A stretch of 64,000 nt of DNA from Kordia sp. TARA_039_SRF (GTDB lineage: Bacteria > Bacteroidota > Bacteroidia > Flavobacteriales > Flavobacteriaceae). Below, piece by piece: positions 39,610 to 50,349 of this stretch (positions are counted from its first letter, which is position 1; every line of letters begins with the position of its first letter). The DNA lies in assembly GCA_006383075.2 (NCBI GenBank), contig SMNH02000003.1, positions 598,414 to 662,413 on the forward strand, read 5' to 3'. The position numbers and the translations under genes are program-made. A model generated the notes under the pieces. That model ran no database searches, was not told where the DNA came from, and worked only from the letters and a program-made list of their open reading frames with translations.

Positions 39610-40518
39610 CTATAGTGTACCCATGTCAACTTTTGTAAAGAAATTGATAATGGTTTGAATAGAATTTAGATAAAAGTCCAAATGAATGTTTTCAAAATCG
39701 TCTGTAGGTTTGTGATAATCTTTATGATCTTCCACACCAAAGTAAATGAATGGAATGTTTGCCTTGTAAAATGCTGCATGATCGCTCGCAGTTGTCCATT
39801 CTTTATGGCCTATTTTTAGCGTGACATTTCCATGATTTTCAGTCGCTTCAATCAATGATTTATAGCTTGGATAATGTTGCGGACCCACAACGTATAGTTC
39901 TTTCTTTTTGCTACGGCTAATCATATCCATGTTGATATTGAGCTTGATTTGCTCTTTTTTGATAATCGGATTATCCACAAAATAATACGAACCAACCAAT
40001 CCTTTTTCTTCTGCATCAAACGCTGCAAGTATTACAGAATGTTTTGGTGGATGTTTTTGAAAATATTCCGCAAAAGCGAACAACGCACTAATTCCAGAAG
40101 CATCATCATCAGCGCCATTATATATTTGACCATTTCGTATACCAAGATGATCGTAATGTGCCGAAATTACAATGTAAGTATCAGCTTCTACCGTTCCTTT
40201 GATGACTCCTAGAATGTTTTCGCCTTGTGCTATTTTTGAGGTTTCAGGCATTGGAAAAGTTTGCACAAATGATTCGCCAAGCGGTTGTACATTTAATTGC
40301 TGAAAAGCGTTGACAATATATTCTTTGGCTTTTTTAGCTCCTTTGGTTCCTGTTTCTCGTCCTTCAAATTCATTCGATGATAACGCTGCAATGTGATGAA
40401 TTAGGTTTCCTTTGGAAAAATCATACGCGGATTCTTCGTGTTGCGTATCTTGTTTTTTGTCCGTTTTACAACTTATCAATACTAATAAACAGACAAAGAA
40501 AAGCTTTGATAATTTCAT
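39610..40518 (-). CDS. M28-family metallopeptidase lipoprotein
   Basis: Lipobox VLISCKTD; SAHYDHLG, NGADDDASG, AFDAEEKGLVGS. Confidence 0.95.
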   Translation of the reverse strand: MKLSKLFFVCLLVLISCKTDKKQDTQHEESAYDFSKGNLIHHIAALSSNEFEGRETGTKGAKKAKEYIVNAFQQLNVQPLGESFVQTFPMPETSKIAQGENILGVIKGTVEADTYIVISAHYDHLGIRNGQIYNGADDDASGISALFAFAEYFQKHPPKHSVILAAFDAEEKGLVGSYYFVDNPIIKKEQIKLNINMDMISRSKKKELYVVGPQHYPSYKSLIEATENHGNVTLKIGHKEWTTASDHAAFYKANIPFIYFGVEDHKDYHKPTDDFENIHLDFYLNSIQTIINFFTKVDMGTL

Positions 40519-40550
40519 GACGATTTTTGTTATGAATGCTGAATATAAAC

Positions 40551-40582
40551 AAAAAATCCCAAGTGTTGAAACTCGGGATTTG
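40551..40582. terminator. Terminator-like hairpin downstream of sdhB
   Basis: AAATCCC...GGGATTT with A run (T run on - strand). Confidence 0.6.
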
Positions 40583-40604
40583 TATAAAAATTTGTATTTG
40601 AATG

Positions 40605-41351
40605 TTATCCTTTAAAAGATGCTTTTAAATACTCACGATTCATACGTGCAATATTTTCAAGCGAAATTCCTTTCGGACATTCCACTTCACAAGCTCCCGT
40701 ATTGGTACAGTTACCAAAACCTTCCGCATCCATTTGATTTACCATGTTCATTACACGGTCTGTCGCTTCTACTTGTCCTTGTGGCAACAATGCAAATTGT
40801 GATACTTTCGCCGAAACAAACAGCATTGCACTAGAGTTTTTACAACTTGCTACACAAGCTCCACAACCGATACAGGTAGCAGCATCAAACGCTTTATCAG
40901 CATTGGCTTTTTCAATCGGAATTGCGTTTGCATCTTGTGTATTTCCGGAAGTATTTACCGAAATAAATCCACCAGCATGTTGTACACGGTCAAAAGCGCT
41001 TCTATCTACAATTAAATCTTTAATTACAGGGAATGCTTTTGCTCTCCATGGCTCAATGTAAATGGTATCGCCATCTTTAAACTTACGCATGTGCAACTGA
41101 CATGTCGTTACCAAACGATCTGGTCCGTGTGCTTCTCCGTTGATATATAACGAACAAGAACCACAGATTCCTTCACGACAATCATGGTCGAAAGAAACTG
41201 GCTCTTCTCCTTTTTCAATTAATTCTGTATTTAATACATCTAACATTTCAAGGAAAGACATATCTGGAGATACATTGCTGATTTGGTAATCAACCATTTT
41301 CCCCTTTGCGTTGGCGTTTTTTTGACGCCATATTTTTAATGTAAGGTTCAT
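40605..41351 (-). CDS. sdhB: Succinate dehydrogenase/fumarate reductase iron-sulfur subunit
   Basis: [48 protein letters not shown]. Confidence 0.97.
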   Translation of the reverse strand: MNLTLKIWRQKNANAKGKMVDYQISNVSPDMSFLEMLDVLNTELIEKGEEPVSFDHDCREGICGSCSLYINGEAHGPDRLVTTCQLHMRKFKDGDTIYIEPWRAKAFPVIKDLIVDRSAFDRVQHAGGFISVNTSGNTQDANAIPIEKANADKAFDAATCIGCGACVASCKNSSAMLFVSAKVSQFALLPQGQVEATDRVMNMVNQMDAEGFGNCTNTGACEVECPKGISLENIARMNREYLKASFKG

Positions 41352-41425
41352 ATTTTTTAGATTTTAGTATTGAGTATTGAGTATTGAGCAGTTATTTCTA
41401 ACATCTCATATCTCAATACTTCGAT

Positions 41426-43477
41426 CTATTTATAACTTCTCTCTTTTACTTCTATGTTTTCGTATTGCAAGTCTTCTTTGTGCAATACCGCATCTTTTGG
41501 TTCTCCTTTGTATTCCCAAGCAGAAACAAATTGGAATTCTTTACGACGCATGGCTTCACCTTCATCCGTTTGGTATTCCTCTCTAAAGTGTCCACCAGCA
41601 GATTCTTCTCGTATTAAGGCATCTTTTGCGAATAATTCTCCTAATTCTAAGAAGTCTGCTACACGACCTGCTTTTGCCAATTCTTCATTAAATTCGTCAG
41701 CATCACCTGGCACACGAACATCTTTCCAGAATTCTTCACGCAATTGTGAAATTTCTTCAATAGCCGCTTTCAAATCTTTTTCGTTACGCGCCATTCCACA
41801 TTTATTCCACATAATTTTACCTAATTTCTTATGGAAATAATCAACTGGCTTTGTACCGTTATTATTGATAAAGTGCTCTATTTCTGAACGTACTTTGTTT
41901 TCCGCTTCTTCAAATTCTTTGGTATCTGTCGGAATTGGTCCTGTACGAATATCATTTGCTAAGTAATCACCAATTGTGTATGGTAACACGAAATATCCAT
42001 CTGCCAAACCTTGCATTAAAGCAGAAGCTCCTAAACGGTTAGCTCCGTGGTCAGAGAAGTTTGCTTCTCCGATAGCATACAATCCAGGAACGGTTGTCTG
42101 CAAGTTGTAATCAACCCAAATTCCACCCATCGTGTAGTGTACTGCTGGATAAATCATCATTGGTGTTTCGTATGGATTCTCGTCAACGATTTTTTCATAC
42201 ATTTGGAATAAGTTTCCGTATTTCGTTTTGACAACTTCTTGCCCAAGCTTTTTCACTAAAGCCGCATCGTTTTCGTTCAATCCTTTTACATGTGCTTGCT
42301 CTTTTCCGTAACGCTCAATGGCAGAAGCAAAATCTAAATATACCGCTTCGCCTGTAGCATTTACTCCGTAGCCTGCATCACAACGCTCTTTTGCGGCACG
42401 CGATGCTACATCGCGCGGCACCAAGTTACCAAAGGCTGGATAACGACGTTCTAAGTAATAGTCTCTATCCTCTTCTTTAATATCAGTAGGCTTCAACGTT
42501 TTATTACGAATTGCCTCTACATCTTTTTTGTGTTTTGGAACCCAAATACGACCATCATTACGTAACGATTCTGACATCAACGTCAATTTCGATTGATGAT
42601 CTCCCGAAACTGGAATACAAGTTGGGTGAATTTGCGTGTAACAAGGATTTGCAAAATATGCACCGCGTTTGTGCGCTTTCCAAGCAGCCGTCACGTTACT
42701 TCCCATCGCATTGGTAGAAAGGAAGAATACGTTTCCATATCCACCAGTTCCTAATACAACTGCGTGCGCTGAATGACGCTCTATTTCTCCAGTAACCAAG
42801 TTACGCGTAATGATTCCTCTTGCTTTTCCATCAACCACAACAACATCTAACATTTCGTGGCGGTTATACATTTTAATTTTTCCACGACCAATCTGACGGT
42901 TCATCGCAGAATACGCACCTAATAGTAATTGCTGCCCTGTTTGTCCTTTTGCATAAAAGGTACGAGATACCAACACACCACCAAACGAGCGGTTGTCTAA
43001 CAATCCACCGTAATCACGAGCAAAAGGAACTCCTTGTGCCACACACTGGTCAATAATATTTGCTGATACTTCTGCCAAACGATACACATTCGCTTCACGC
43101 GAACGATAATCGCCTCCTTTTACCGTATCGTAGAACAATCGGTACGTAGAGTCACCATCACCTTGATAGTTTTTTGCGGCGTTGATTCCTCCTTGTGCTG
43201 CAATAGAGTGCGCACGACGTGGAGAATCTTGAAAGCAAAATGCTTTAACATTATATCCTAATTCCGCTAAGGTTGCTGCCGCAGAACCTCCTGCGAGTCC
43301 TGTTCCCACCACAATAACATCGATTAAACGTTTGTTTGCTGGGTTTACAAGATTAATTTCATTTTTGTGTCTCGTCCACTTATCTGCCAGTGGTCCTTGA
43401 GGTATTTTTGAATCTAAAGCCATAGTTCTTGATAAGTTTTTAGTGAGCGAAGTGATGATATAAAGCGATGAATACAA
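41426..43477 (-). CDS. sdhA: Succinate dehydrogenase/fumarate reductase flavoprotein subunit
   Basis: [41 protein letters not shown]. Likely true start [10 protein letters not shown] (~43423). Confidence 0.97.
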   Translation of the reverse strand: MYSSLYIITSLTKNLSRTMALDSKIPQGPLADKWTRHKNEINLVNPANKRLIDVIVVGTGLAGGSAAATLAELGYNVKAFCFQDSPRRAHSIAAQGGINAAKNYQGDGDSTYRLFYDTVKGGDYRSREANVYRLAEVSANIIDQCVAQGVPFARDYGGLLDNRSFGGVLVSRTFYAKGQTGQQLLLGAYSAMNRQIGRGKIKMYNRHEMLDVVVVDGKARGIITRNLVTGEIERHSAHAVVLGTGGYGNVFFLSTNAMGSNVTAAWKAHKRGAYFANPCYTQIHPTCIPVSGDHQSKLTLMSESLRNDGRIWVPKHKKDVEAIRNKTLKPTDIKEEDRDYYLERRYPAFGNLVPRDVASRAAKERCDAGYGVNATGEAVYLDFASAIERYGKEQAHVKGLNENDAALVKKLGQEVVKTKYGNLFQMYEKIVDENPYETPMMIYPAVHYTMGGIWVDYNLQTTVPGLYAIGEANFSDHGANRLGASALMQGLADGYFVLPYTIGDYLANDIRTGPIPTDTKEFEEAENKVRSEIEHFINNNGTKPVDYFHKKLGKIMWNKCGMARNEKDLKAAIEEISQLREEFWKDVRVPGDADEFNEELAKAGRVADFLELGELFAKDALIREESAGGHFREEYQTDEGEAMRRKEFQFVSAWEYKGEPKDAVLHKEDLQYENIEVKERSYK

Positions 43478-44099
43478 ATCCTGCCGGAATTCCGATAGAA
43501 TATACTTTACTTATACCTTTCAACGCTTTTGTATATTTATTGTTAGCTCCAATAGATTGGAACGCCGAATTGAATCCATGCATTAAATGCAATGCTAGGA
43601 AAACAAAAGCTACTACATAAATTCCAACGATTACAGGACTTTGAAAATGTTCTACAAGTTCTTCATAATAACGTGTTGCATCAACAGGTTGTGGGTCGAT
43701 GTATTTTACCATCATTTCATGCCACCAAATATTTGCCATGTGTACAACAAGGAAGCCTTCTATAATAAGACCAGTCCAAATCATGTTTCTACTCATCCAA
43801 GATGAATTTGCACTTCCATTATTCTTAGCATAACTTACTTTACGTGCTTTGCGGTTCTGTATCTCAAGAATAATACCCATCGTAAAGTGAAAAATGATTC
43901 CGAGAATTAATATAGGCTGCAATATAAATTGTACCGCCCAAAATGTTCCCATAAAATGTGATGCTTCGTTAAAAGCGTTTTCACTAAATACAGAAAGAAT
44001 ATTAATTGCAAAGTGCTGTAGAAGAAATACCATTAGGAAGAGTGCTGAAAGTGCCATCGCAAACTTTCTTCCTATTGAAGAATTTAAAATTCCGCTCAT
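43440..44099 (-). CDS. sdhC: Succinate dehydrogenase cytochrome b subunit
   Basis: TM protein of the b558 family upstream of sdh[23 protein letters not shown]. Confidence 0.95.
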   Translation of the reverse strand: MSGILNSSIGRKFAMALSALFLMVFLLQHFAINILSVFSENAFNEASHFMGTFWAVQFILQPILILGIIFHFTMGIILEIQNRKARKVSYAKNNGSANSSWMSRNMIWTGLIIEGFLVVHMANIWWHEMMVKYIDPQPVDATRYYEELVEHFQSPVIVGIYVVAFVFLALHLMHGFNSAFQSIGANNKYTKALKGISKVYSIGIPAGFVFIALYHHFAH

Positions 44100-44285
44100 T
44101 ATAATTGTGATTAATTATTTGTTCTACAAATATACGGCTCATGCGGAACGTCTACAAATTTTCACCCTTATTTTGAAGTCTATTTAGAATGAATTTAATT
44201 AAAATGAGTTCACAAAAATTTTATTCTAATGAGCATCTTAACTTATCATTTAAAATCATGTAAACAACTAAATTTCAGCTTATAA

Positions 44286-44530
44286 TTTTCTTATTCTTTG
44301 CTTGCCCAAAGAATATTGAATCAAGTTCAGCACAGGCTTCAACAAAAGAAAAGGCACTTTTCCAGAGGTGTTTTTGGTTTTTCTTTTAGAAAAAAAACCA
44401 AAACCGCAATGATTCTTTCTGAATTTTAGTTAGTCATGCTCTATTTTCAGTTTCAAAATCAATAGACTAACATTCTACAATAGTTTGAAAATGGAAACGA
44501 CAAATCCTTGCTACACTGCGGAAAAGAAAA
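44286..44530 (+). repeat. Dispersed structured intergenic repeat R1, copy 3
   Basis: Block-wise match to 118-345 and 19868-20092 with compensatory stem changes and a ~27 bp insertion after hairpin 1. Confidence 0.85.
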
Positions 44531-44553
44531 CCTAGTTTGATAGTAGAATTAAT

Positions 44554-45426
44554 CTAGTTAGAAAAGCTTGGAACCAAACCTCTAAGCCCCATATCGACAG
44601 GTTGCTCGCCAATGACAGGCTCGTATTTGCCATCTGCGTTGATTTCTGTCCACTCAAAACTGTTGTTTACAGAAAAGGAAAGCGTGACTTCAACATCTTC
44701 GGTTTCACTTCCAGAAATGGTAAGCACGTTGGCAAATTGTCCCGTAACTACACATGAACCTTGCGGTACTGGAGACGAGTCAAACAACGGATTCGGTACT
44801 GTAGTTGCTCCTGCAGGTGCTTGTCCTTGTGTGGTAAATCCTAAGGCTTCAAATGCCCAAAATCCTTGTAGTTTGTTTTGGTTGATAGTAAACGTACTAC
44901 CATTCACATCAAAATTGGTGATGTAGCTATTGTAGCCGACAAAACTTGCCAAAGTTCCTGTAATGTCATTACCATTTTGCAATAATTGAATACTTCCTTC
45001 TTGATATGCCAACGACACACGAACCCAATTGTATGTTCCTGCGGCTATTTGATTGAGAGGCATGGTTATAAATACTTCATCATTTCCAGCAAATTGCGCC
45101 GCTTGAAAGTCAATCGCTACATCGCCTCCTTGTGTGGTTTCTGCTCCGCTGTAAATGATTTCACCTTCGCCTAAAAGTGTTGTTGCATTTGGTGCGAATT
45201 CTATATAATTGGCACTCATTCTACTAAAAACGGGCGATTGTGCCGCGTTGCCTGCGGGAATTGTGGCAGGTTGTCCTAAGTTGTCTAATCGCTCTTGTGT
45301 GGCATCAAACTTAAATTTTATAATCAAATTGGCTGACTCTTCTACAGGAGCACAACAGTCATCAGAAGAAGCGCAGGAGAAAAGAAACATACTTATCATC
45401 ACTGCGATTGGAATTATTTTTTTCAT
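44554..45426 (-). CDS. Hypothetical secreted lipoprotein
   Basis: Lipobox MFLFSCASSDD; beta-rich; no family recognised. Confidence 0.75.
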   Translation of the reverse strand: MKKIIPIAVMISMFLFSCASSDDCCAPVEESANLIIKFKFDATQERLDNLGQPATIPAGNAAQSPVFSRMSANYIEFAPNATTLLGEGEIIYSGAETTQGGDVAIDFQAAQFAGNDEVFITMPLNQIAAGTYNWVRVSLAYQEGSIQLLQNGNDITGTLASFVGYNSYITNFDVNGSTFTINQNKLQGFWAFEALGFTTQGQAPAGATTVPNPLFDSSPVPQGSCVVTGQFANVLTISGSETEDVEVTLSFSVNNSFEWTEINADGKYEPVIGEQPVDMGLRGLVPSFSN

Positions 45427-45629
45427 TTGGTAGCGTATTGGTTTTTACAAGAACTATTCACACATATCTAACGATAACGTGTGACTTTTTAGTATTGATT
45501 CCACCAATTAAAGATAAAAAACACAACCTTCTTTTCAAGTAAAAAACGCCTATATTTCAATTATTTAATCTTTTTTCAATAGCAAATCTTTTAAACTAAG
45601 AAAGTTTACTTATTTTTAGAACATCTTAC

Positions 45630-46538
45630 TTGATTTCCGCTATAATGAATATTTATATTCTCTCCATTAGTTCCCGAATTTATTCTACGAATAGATTGTA
45701 TCATGAAGCTGCCAAAAAAGGACATAATGTGCGTGTAATTGATCATACGAAATGTGCCGTTGTGCTGGGTGAAGACACGAAACCTCAAATTTATCTCGGT
45801 GCCGAAAATATCACACACGGCGTACATGCTATTATTCCGCGAATTGGTACTTCGGTAACACGACATGGCGCTGCGATTGTAAAGCAGTTTGAGATGAACG
45901 GAGCTTTTACCACAGCAAAATCGCTAGGTATTATTCGTTCTAGAAATAAATTGCGCACGATGCAAATTTTAGCTAGAAAACGCATTCCCATTCCAAAAAC
46001 ACTGTTTGCGAAAGATACTTCCAATATCAAAGAACATATAGAGTTGCTCGGCGGCGCGCCAATTATTATCAAATTGCAAGAAGGCACACAAGGATTAGGC
46101 GTGATGATTGCCGATAGCAAGAAATCAGCAAAGTCGATTATTGAATCGCTGTATAATATGAATGTGAATATTATCATGCAAGAATTTATTGAAGAAGCCA
46201 ACGGACAAGATATTCGCGTGTATATTGTAGGAAATAAAATTGTAGCTGCTATGATGCGTAGCAGCGGCGAAGAAGATTTTAGAAGCAACGTACATCGCGG
46301 CGGTACAATGGAATCTGTTGAACTGACACAGTACGAGAAAAAGATAGCGATTCATACCGCCAAAGTGTTAGGCTTGCCAGTGTGTGGCGTGGATATTATT
46401 CGCTCCAAACGCGGTCCGTTAGTGATTGAAGCCAATTCTTCCGCAGGTTTGGAAGGTATTGAAGCGCATACCAAAGTGAATGTGGCGAGTGAAATTATTA
46501 AATATTTAGAGAAAAATGCTCGGAAATTCGGAAAATAA
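45630..46538 (+). CDS. rimK: RimK-family ATP-grasp ligase
   Basis: PIIIKLQEGTQGLGVMIAD, VIEANSSAGLEGIE. Likely true start MNIYILSISS (45645). Confidence 0.93.
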   Translation: MISAIMNIYILSISSRIYSTNRLYHEAAKKGHNVRVIDHTKCAVVLGEDTKPQIYLGAENITHGVHAIIPRIGTSVTRHGAAIVKQFEMNGAFTTAKSLGIIRSRNKLRTMQILARKRIPIPKTLFAKDTSNIKEHIELLGGAPIIIKLQEGTQGLGVMIADSKKSAKSIIESLYNMNVNIIMQEFIEEANGQDIRVYIVGNKIVAAMMRSSGEEDFRSNVHRGGTMESVELTQYEKKIAIHTAKVLGLPVCGVDIIRSKRGPLVIEANSSAGLEGIEAHTKVNVASEIIKYLEKNARKFGK

Positions 46539-47481
46539 AACCATTACAATTTACGGAGAAAAAGTAGCGCCTGGCGAAGCAAAGTGGATTCAAATTCCAA
46601 TTGACCGCTTGCCGACAGGAACGCTGATTGATATTCCCGTATATGTGTACAACGCTAAAGAAGCAGGACCTACAATGTTGGTGCAAGGTGGTTTGCACGG
46701 CGATGAGATTAACGGTGTGGAAATTATCCGTAGAATGCTGTTTGAGAAACTATTTGAAGTGAAACGCGGCGCAGTGATTGTGTTGCCATTACTGAATATT
46801 TTCGGATTTATACATTTTTCGCGACAAGTACCTGACGGAAAAGATGTGAATCGTAGTTTTCCTGGCTTTAAAAAAGGTTCGCTAGCTTCACGAATTGCCT
46901 ATCAAGTAACCAACGAAGTATTGCCACAAGCTGATTTTGGCATCGATTTGCATACAGGTGGCGCGCAACGCAACAATCATCCGCAAGTACGTTTTACACA
47001 AGACATGGCGGATAGTGAAATGCTCGCGAAGGTTTTTAATGCGCCTTTTTATTTTTCTACATCTTTGATTGAGAAATCGTTCAGAAAAACGGCGTATGAT
47101 AAAAATATTCCCATCATTGTGTATGAAGGTGGTGAAAGTATGCGTTTTGACGAATATGCGATTAAAGAAGGCATACAAGGCATTTTAAACATCATGAAAC
47201 ACCAAAACATGATTGACAACATAGACCCAATGTTGATTGAACGGGAAGCTTCCACCCTACTTACCGAGCGTAAATGGCTTCGCGCGCCGACGGCTGGTAT
47301 GTTTGTTCCACAAGTTTTGAACGGAAGCTCTATTCAAAAAGATGACATTTTAGGATATATCACGGATACCTTTGCCAATTATTGTGAAGCCATCAAAGCG
47401 CCGTATGATGGTTTTGTATTTTGTATTAACAATCAGGCAGTGGTGAATTTGGGAGATGCGTTGTTGCATATAGGCTCTTAG
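46516..47481 (+). CDS. Succinylglutamate desuccinylase/aspartoacylase-family deacylase
   Basis: GGLHGDEINGVEI, DGKDVNRSFPG, DLHTGG zinc-binding motifs; overlaps rimK. Confidence 0.94.
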   Translation: MLGNSENKTITIYGEKVAPGEAKWIQIPIDRLPTGTLIDIPVYVYNAKEAGPTMLVQGGLHGDEINGVEIIRRMLFEKLFEVKRGAVIVLPLLNIFGFIHFSRQVPDGKDVNRSFPGFKKGSLASRIAYQVTNEVLPQADFGIDLHTGGAQRNNHPQVRFTQDMADSEMLAKVFNAPFYFSTSLIEKSFRKTAYDKNIPIIVYEGGESMRFDEYAIKEGIQGILNIMKHQNMIDNIDPMLIEREASTLLTERKWLRAPTAGMFVPQVLNGSSIQKDDILGYITDTFANYCEAIKAPYDGFVFCINNQAVVNLGDALLHIGS

Positions 47482-47504
47482 ATTCGCTTTCGCTATTAGA
47501 CCTG

Positions 47505-47522
47505 TTCCTGCGTAGGCAGGAA
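47505..47522. repeat. Short dispersed palindrome TTCCTGCGTAGGCAGGAA
   Basis: Same family as 57316-57333 and 59084-59103. Confidence 0.8.
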
Positions 47523-47568
47523 TCTGTTAGACTTGTTAGAAACGCTTACGCTTTAGATTTTTATGATA

Positions 47569-47680
47569 CGTCCTTGCGAGAAGCGTAGCAACGTGGCAAT
47601 CTTTTTGTATCAAAGCAGCATTGAGCAACGAAACTGACAGATTACTTCGTCATACTTCCTCGTAAAGACGTTTCAAAAAA
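47569..47680. repeat. Full inverted-repeat element (CGTC..TTGCGAG...GCAATCT / AGATTACTTCGTC...AAAGACG)
   Basis: Imperfect arms; its right part (47612-47680) matches 50172-50240 at 64/69 with the last 50 nt identical. Confidence 0.8.
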
Positions 47681-47727
47681 TCTCAATACTCAGTACTCAA
47701 TTCTCATATCTACTTAAACTACCAATC
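47676..47727. repeat. Direct repeat flanking NACHT gene, copy A
   Basis: First 37 nt (AAAAATCTCAATACTCAGTACTCAATTCTCATATCTA) identical to 49850-49886; overlaps the NACHT stop codon. Confidence 0.85.
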
Positions 47728-49683
47728 TAATAATTCGTTTTTTTCTTTTTCGGGGTTGTTTTTTTTGAGTTCTCTGAGCTTGTACATGCAAGCATTATAG
47801 TCTAAATTATTATTCATATGAGAGTTACCCATAATTTGATTTACAAATTTAAAATTATCTTTTAAATTCAAGATATTAGATTCACTATCATCTAGCATAT
47901 ATATATTACCTTCATCTATTTTGAAAGGCATATCAATGTATGTGTCAAAACGAGAATACTTTTTTATTAAATCAGGATAAATTGCACTAATTAATTTTTT
48001 AATCAATGCTAAATTTTGATAGTGTGTGGAAGCTATAAAGACATATCTATTGGGATTCTTAAGGATTTCTAGTTTCGCGGATTGATCTAAACTTAACAAT
48101 CCTTTAATTTTAGCTTTTACTAAATATTCATTGTAAACAACTGAAGCATTTCTCTCATAATCAATCTCTTTTGCTAAAATTATTACTGTACTTTTTTTTG
48201 TAAATACGTTTTCTATTCTATCAACAATATACTTATCTTCTAATTGAAAAGCATTATAACTCTTTACCCTAAATTCTTTAAAATCAATCAATAACCATTT
48301 TAATATGGTATGTTCAAAACCTTTTGGATCCAATTCATAGTATAAGATAAGGACATTATAAAAGCGTTGATTCTCTTCATCTAAATATATCTTCTTTAGA
48401 ATATCTACTCTACTTTCTTTTGCATCCATCCAAATAAACTTAGCAGCAAAATAATCCTGTAAAGACTTATGCGCCCATTTATAATTATTTCCTTCTTTTT
48501 TAAATAATGGAACTGTATTAAGTAGATCTTTTAAATAGTCACTAGTTTTAAATTTTAAATCTTCTGTTTGTCTTTTGCACTTTTCAATAAATGATATAAT
48601 ACTGTTTTTATCATATTCAACTTTATTGGCTTTTGAAGTGAAGAACCCTAAATATCTCAGCACACGCTCAAAATCATCAATATGCAGTTGGCTATATTTC
48701 TCTCGTTTCAGATAACCTTCTTTAGCAAGATCGTGTGCTTCAAATAATGCATCATAAACTTTTTGATAGAACTGGCTTTTCTTTACAGGAATATCTTTTT
48801 TATATTCATAAGATTTATATAATAGAGAAACCAAAAAAGGATTGCTTAAATATTCCTTTAGAGTTTCATCACTTTCTTCTAATTTTTCAATCAAACTATC
48901 TGCTATCTTGTTATGTCCGTAAGTATCGTACTTCGTTAATAGTTTATAAGCCTCTTCTTTTTCTAATGGTTCTATATGAAATTTCTGGAAGTCACCTAAA
49001 GAGGCTAATGAATCTTCAGGTCGTGAAGTAATTAAAAAATAATTACTCCCTGCTTTTTCAATAAACCGATGTAATTCTCGAATAGTAAATTCTCGGTCAA
49101 CTAAAGCTATTTCATCGTACCCATCAAATAGGAATATAAAATTGCCTTCATTGATTAACTTTAAGATAATATTTTGATTGATTTTTTTACCAATCTGAGA
49201 CATTTGATTTTGTATTTCTTTTAAAATACTATTCCTTTTTTTTATTTGACTTAATTCAATTAGTACAGGAATTCCCGCTTTTTGTTTAATAATAGATTGA
49301 AACAGTTTTTTAGTAATTGTAGATTTTCCCATTCCTGCAGTATCTTCTATCATAACCTTTTTGTACATTGGAAGTAAATCTTCTGGATAATGGTCTATTT
49401 CAACCTTTAAATTTTCTTCTATAGTTCCTACCCAAGAACTTATAGTTAAGGGTTGATATAATGTTTCCAGTTTTGTTTGCATGTTAGGGAAAGCTAACGT
49501 ATCAATTGTTATGAATTTAGTATAACGTCTTTCTAAATAATCACGTAGTTGGATTTCAACACTTTCTTGACTAATGCTTTTTATTTGAAATTTTTTGAAG
49601 ATTGACTGTATTTTAGGTAAGGCTATATCTTTTACAATAGGTAAAATTAAATTTTCAAGTATTGATTCTCCGAATTCGTTCAT
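47719..49683 (-). CDS. NACHT-domain NTPase (bacterial NLR-like, putative antiphage)
   Basis: Walker A VMIEDTAGMGKSTITKKL, Walker B NFIFLFDGYDEIA, YFLITSRPED sensor; followed by helical region. Confidence 0.9.
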   Translation of the reverse strand: MNEFGESILENLILPIVKDIALPKIQSIFKKFQIKSISQESVEIQLRDYLERRYTKFITIDTLAFPNMQTKLETLYQPLTISSWVGTIEENLKVEIDHYPEDLLPMYKKVMIEDTAGMGKSTITKKLFQSIIKQKAGIPVLIELSQIKKRNSILKEIQNQMSQIGKKINQNIILKLINEGNFIFLFDGYDEIALVDREFTIRELHRFIEKAGSNYFLITSRPEDSLASLGDFQKFHIEPLEKEEAYKLLTKYDTYGHNKIADSLIEKLEESDETLKEYLSNPFLVSLLYKSYEYKKDIPVKKSQFYQKVYDALFEAHDLAKEGYLKREKYSQLHIDDFERVLRYLGFFTSKANKVEYDKNSIISFIEKCKRQTEDLKFKTSDYLKDLLNTVPLFKKEGNNYKWAHKSLQDYFAAKFIWMDAKESRVDILKKIYLDEENQRFYNVLILYYELDPKGFEHTILKWLLIDFKEFRVKSYNAFQLEDKYIVDRIENVFTKKSTVIILAKEIDYERNASVVYNEYLVKAKIKGLLSLDQSAKLEILKNPNRYVFIASTHYQNLALIKKLISAIYPDLIKKYSRFDTYIDMPFKIDEGNIYMLDDSESNILNLKDNFKFVNQIMGNSHMNNNLDYNACMYKLRELKKNNPEKEKNELLDW

Positions 49684-49849
49684 ATTTTAAAGTCATTTTC
49701 TACAACCCTAAAGTTAAGATAAAGACGACAACTACACAATGAGGTTTTCCGTAAGAAAAATATAGCTACTTATGAGAAGCTGAATCACACTTCAGTTGCA
49801 CTCAATGTAAAAGTTCAGCTTGACGCTGCTTTCGTTTTTTAATGCATTG

Positions 49850-49900
49850 AAAAATCTCAATACTCAGTACTCAATTCTCATATCTATTTAACCACCAATC
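49850..49900. repeat. Direct repeat flanking NACHT gene, copy B
   Basis: See copy A (47676-47727). Confidence 0.85.
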
Positions 49901-49911
49901 CATTTTTGAGG

Positions 49912-50070
49912 TTCTTTACCATCTTTTTGCGGTTGTTTATCGTATTTTTGGGGTTCTGTAAGGGGTTTTACCCCCTAAAGAACCTGTTCGAAGGGGTTAT
50001 TTTAGGGGTAAAAGCGGTTGTAGAACCTCAAATAATAGGTTCGGAACCGCTTCGAAGCGGTTATACAACC
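49912..50070. repeat. Palindrome cluster with AAGCGGTT/AACCGCTT units
   Basis: Perfect 18-bp palindrome AACCGCTTCGAAGCGGTT (50045-50062); AAGCGGTT..GAACC..GGTTC..AACCGCTT hairpin (50012-50052); TTTTACCCCCTAAA/TTTTAGGGGTAAAA. Confidence 0.85.
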
Positions 50071-50171
50071 ACTTTTATGCTATGTTTTACTGCAAATAGA
50101 GAATAAGGAATTGCTTTTTGTGTTTGCCCAACCGCTTTTAATATCTAATTCATAGATTGAAATGATTGTTA

Positions 50172-50240
50172 AAGCAGCATTGAATACTAAAACTGACAGA
50201 TTACTTCGTCATACTTCCTCGTAAAGACGTTTCAAAAAAG
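50172..50240. repeat. Half copy (right part) of the 47569-47680 element
   Basis: 50 identical nt AAACTGACAGATTACTTCGTCATACTTCCTCGTAAAGACGTTTCAAAAAA. Confidence 0.85.
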
Positions 50241-50349
50241 TCTAATTTATCTAAAAGCAAAGCAATCTAAAAGAATTTGCTAAAAGTAAATTTAAGTCTA
50301 AAAATCTTAAGCAAAGCGACCAAACATCCAAAACCTAACACCTAACAAC

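Noticed and set aside
41366-41420. Tandem AGTATTG units between sdhB and sdhA considered as a CRISPR-like or satellite array
   Set aside because: Only about three short direct units, no spacers, no cas genes; at most a minisatellite related to the NACHT-flanking CTCAATACT repeat.
43440-43477. sdhC/sdhA overlap as a translational coupling signal
   Set aside because: Overlap disappears if sdhA starts at the better-supported [10 protein letters not shown] codon near 43423.
49906-50106. 66 aa ORF upstream of the NACHT gene
   Set aside because: Reads through the AAGCGGTT palindrome cluster; no plausible protein signature.
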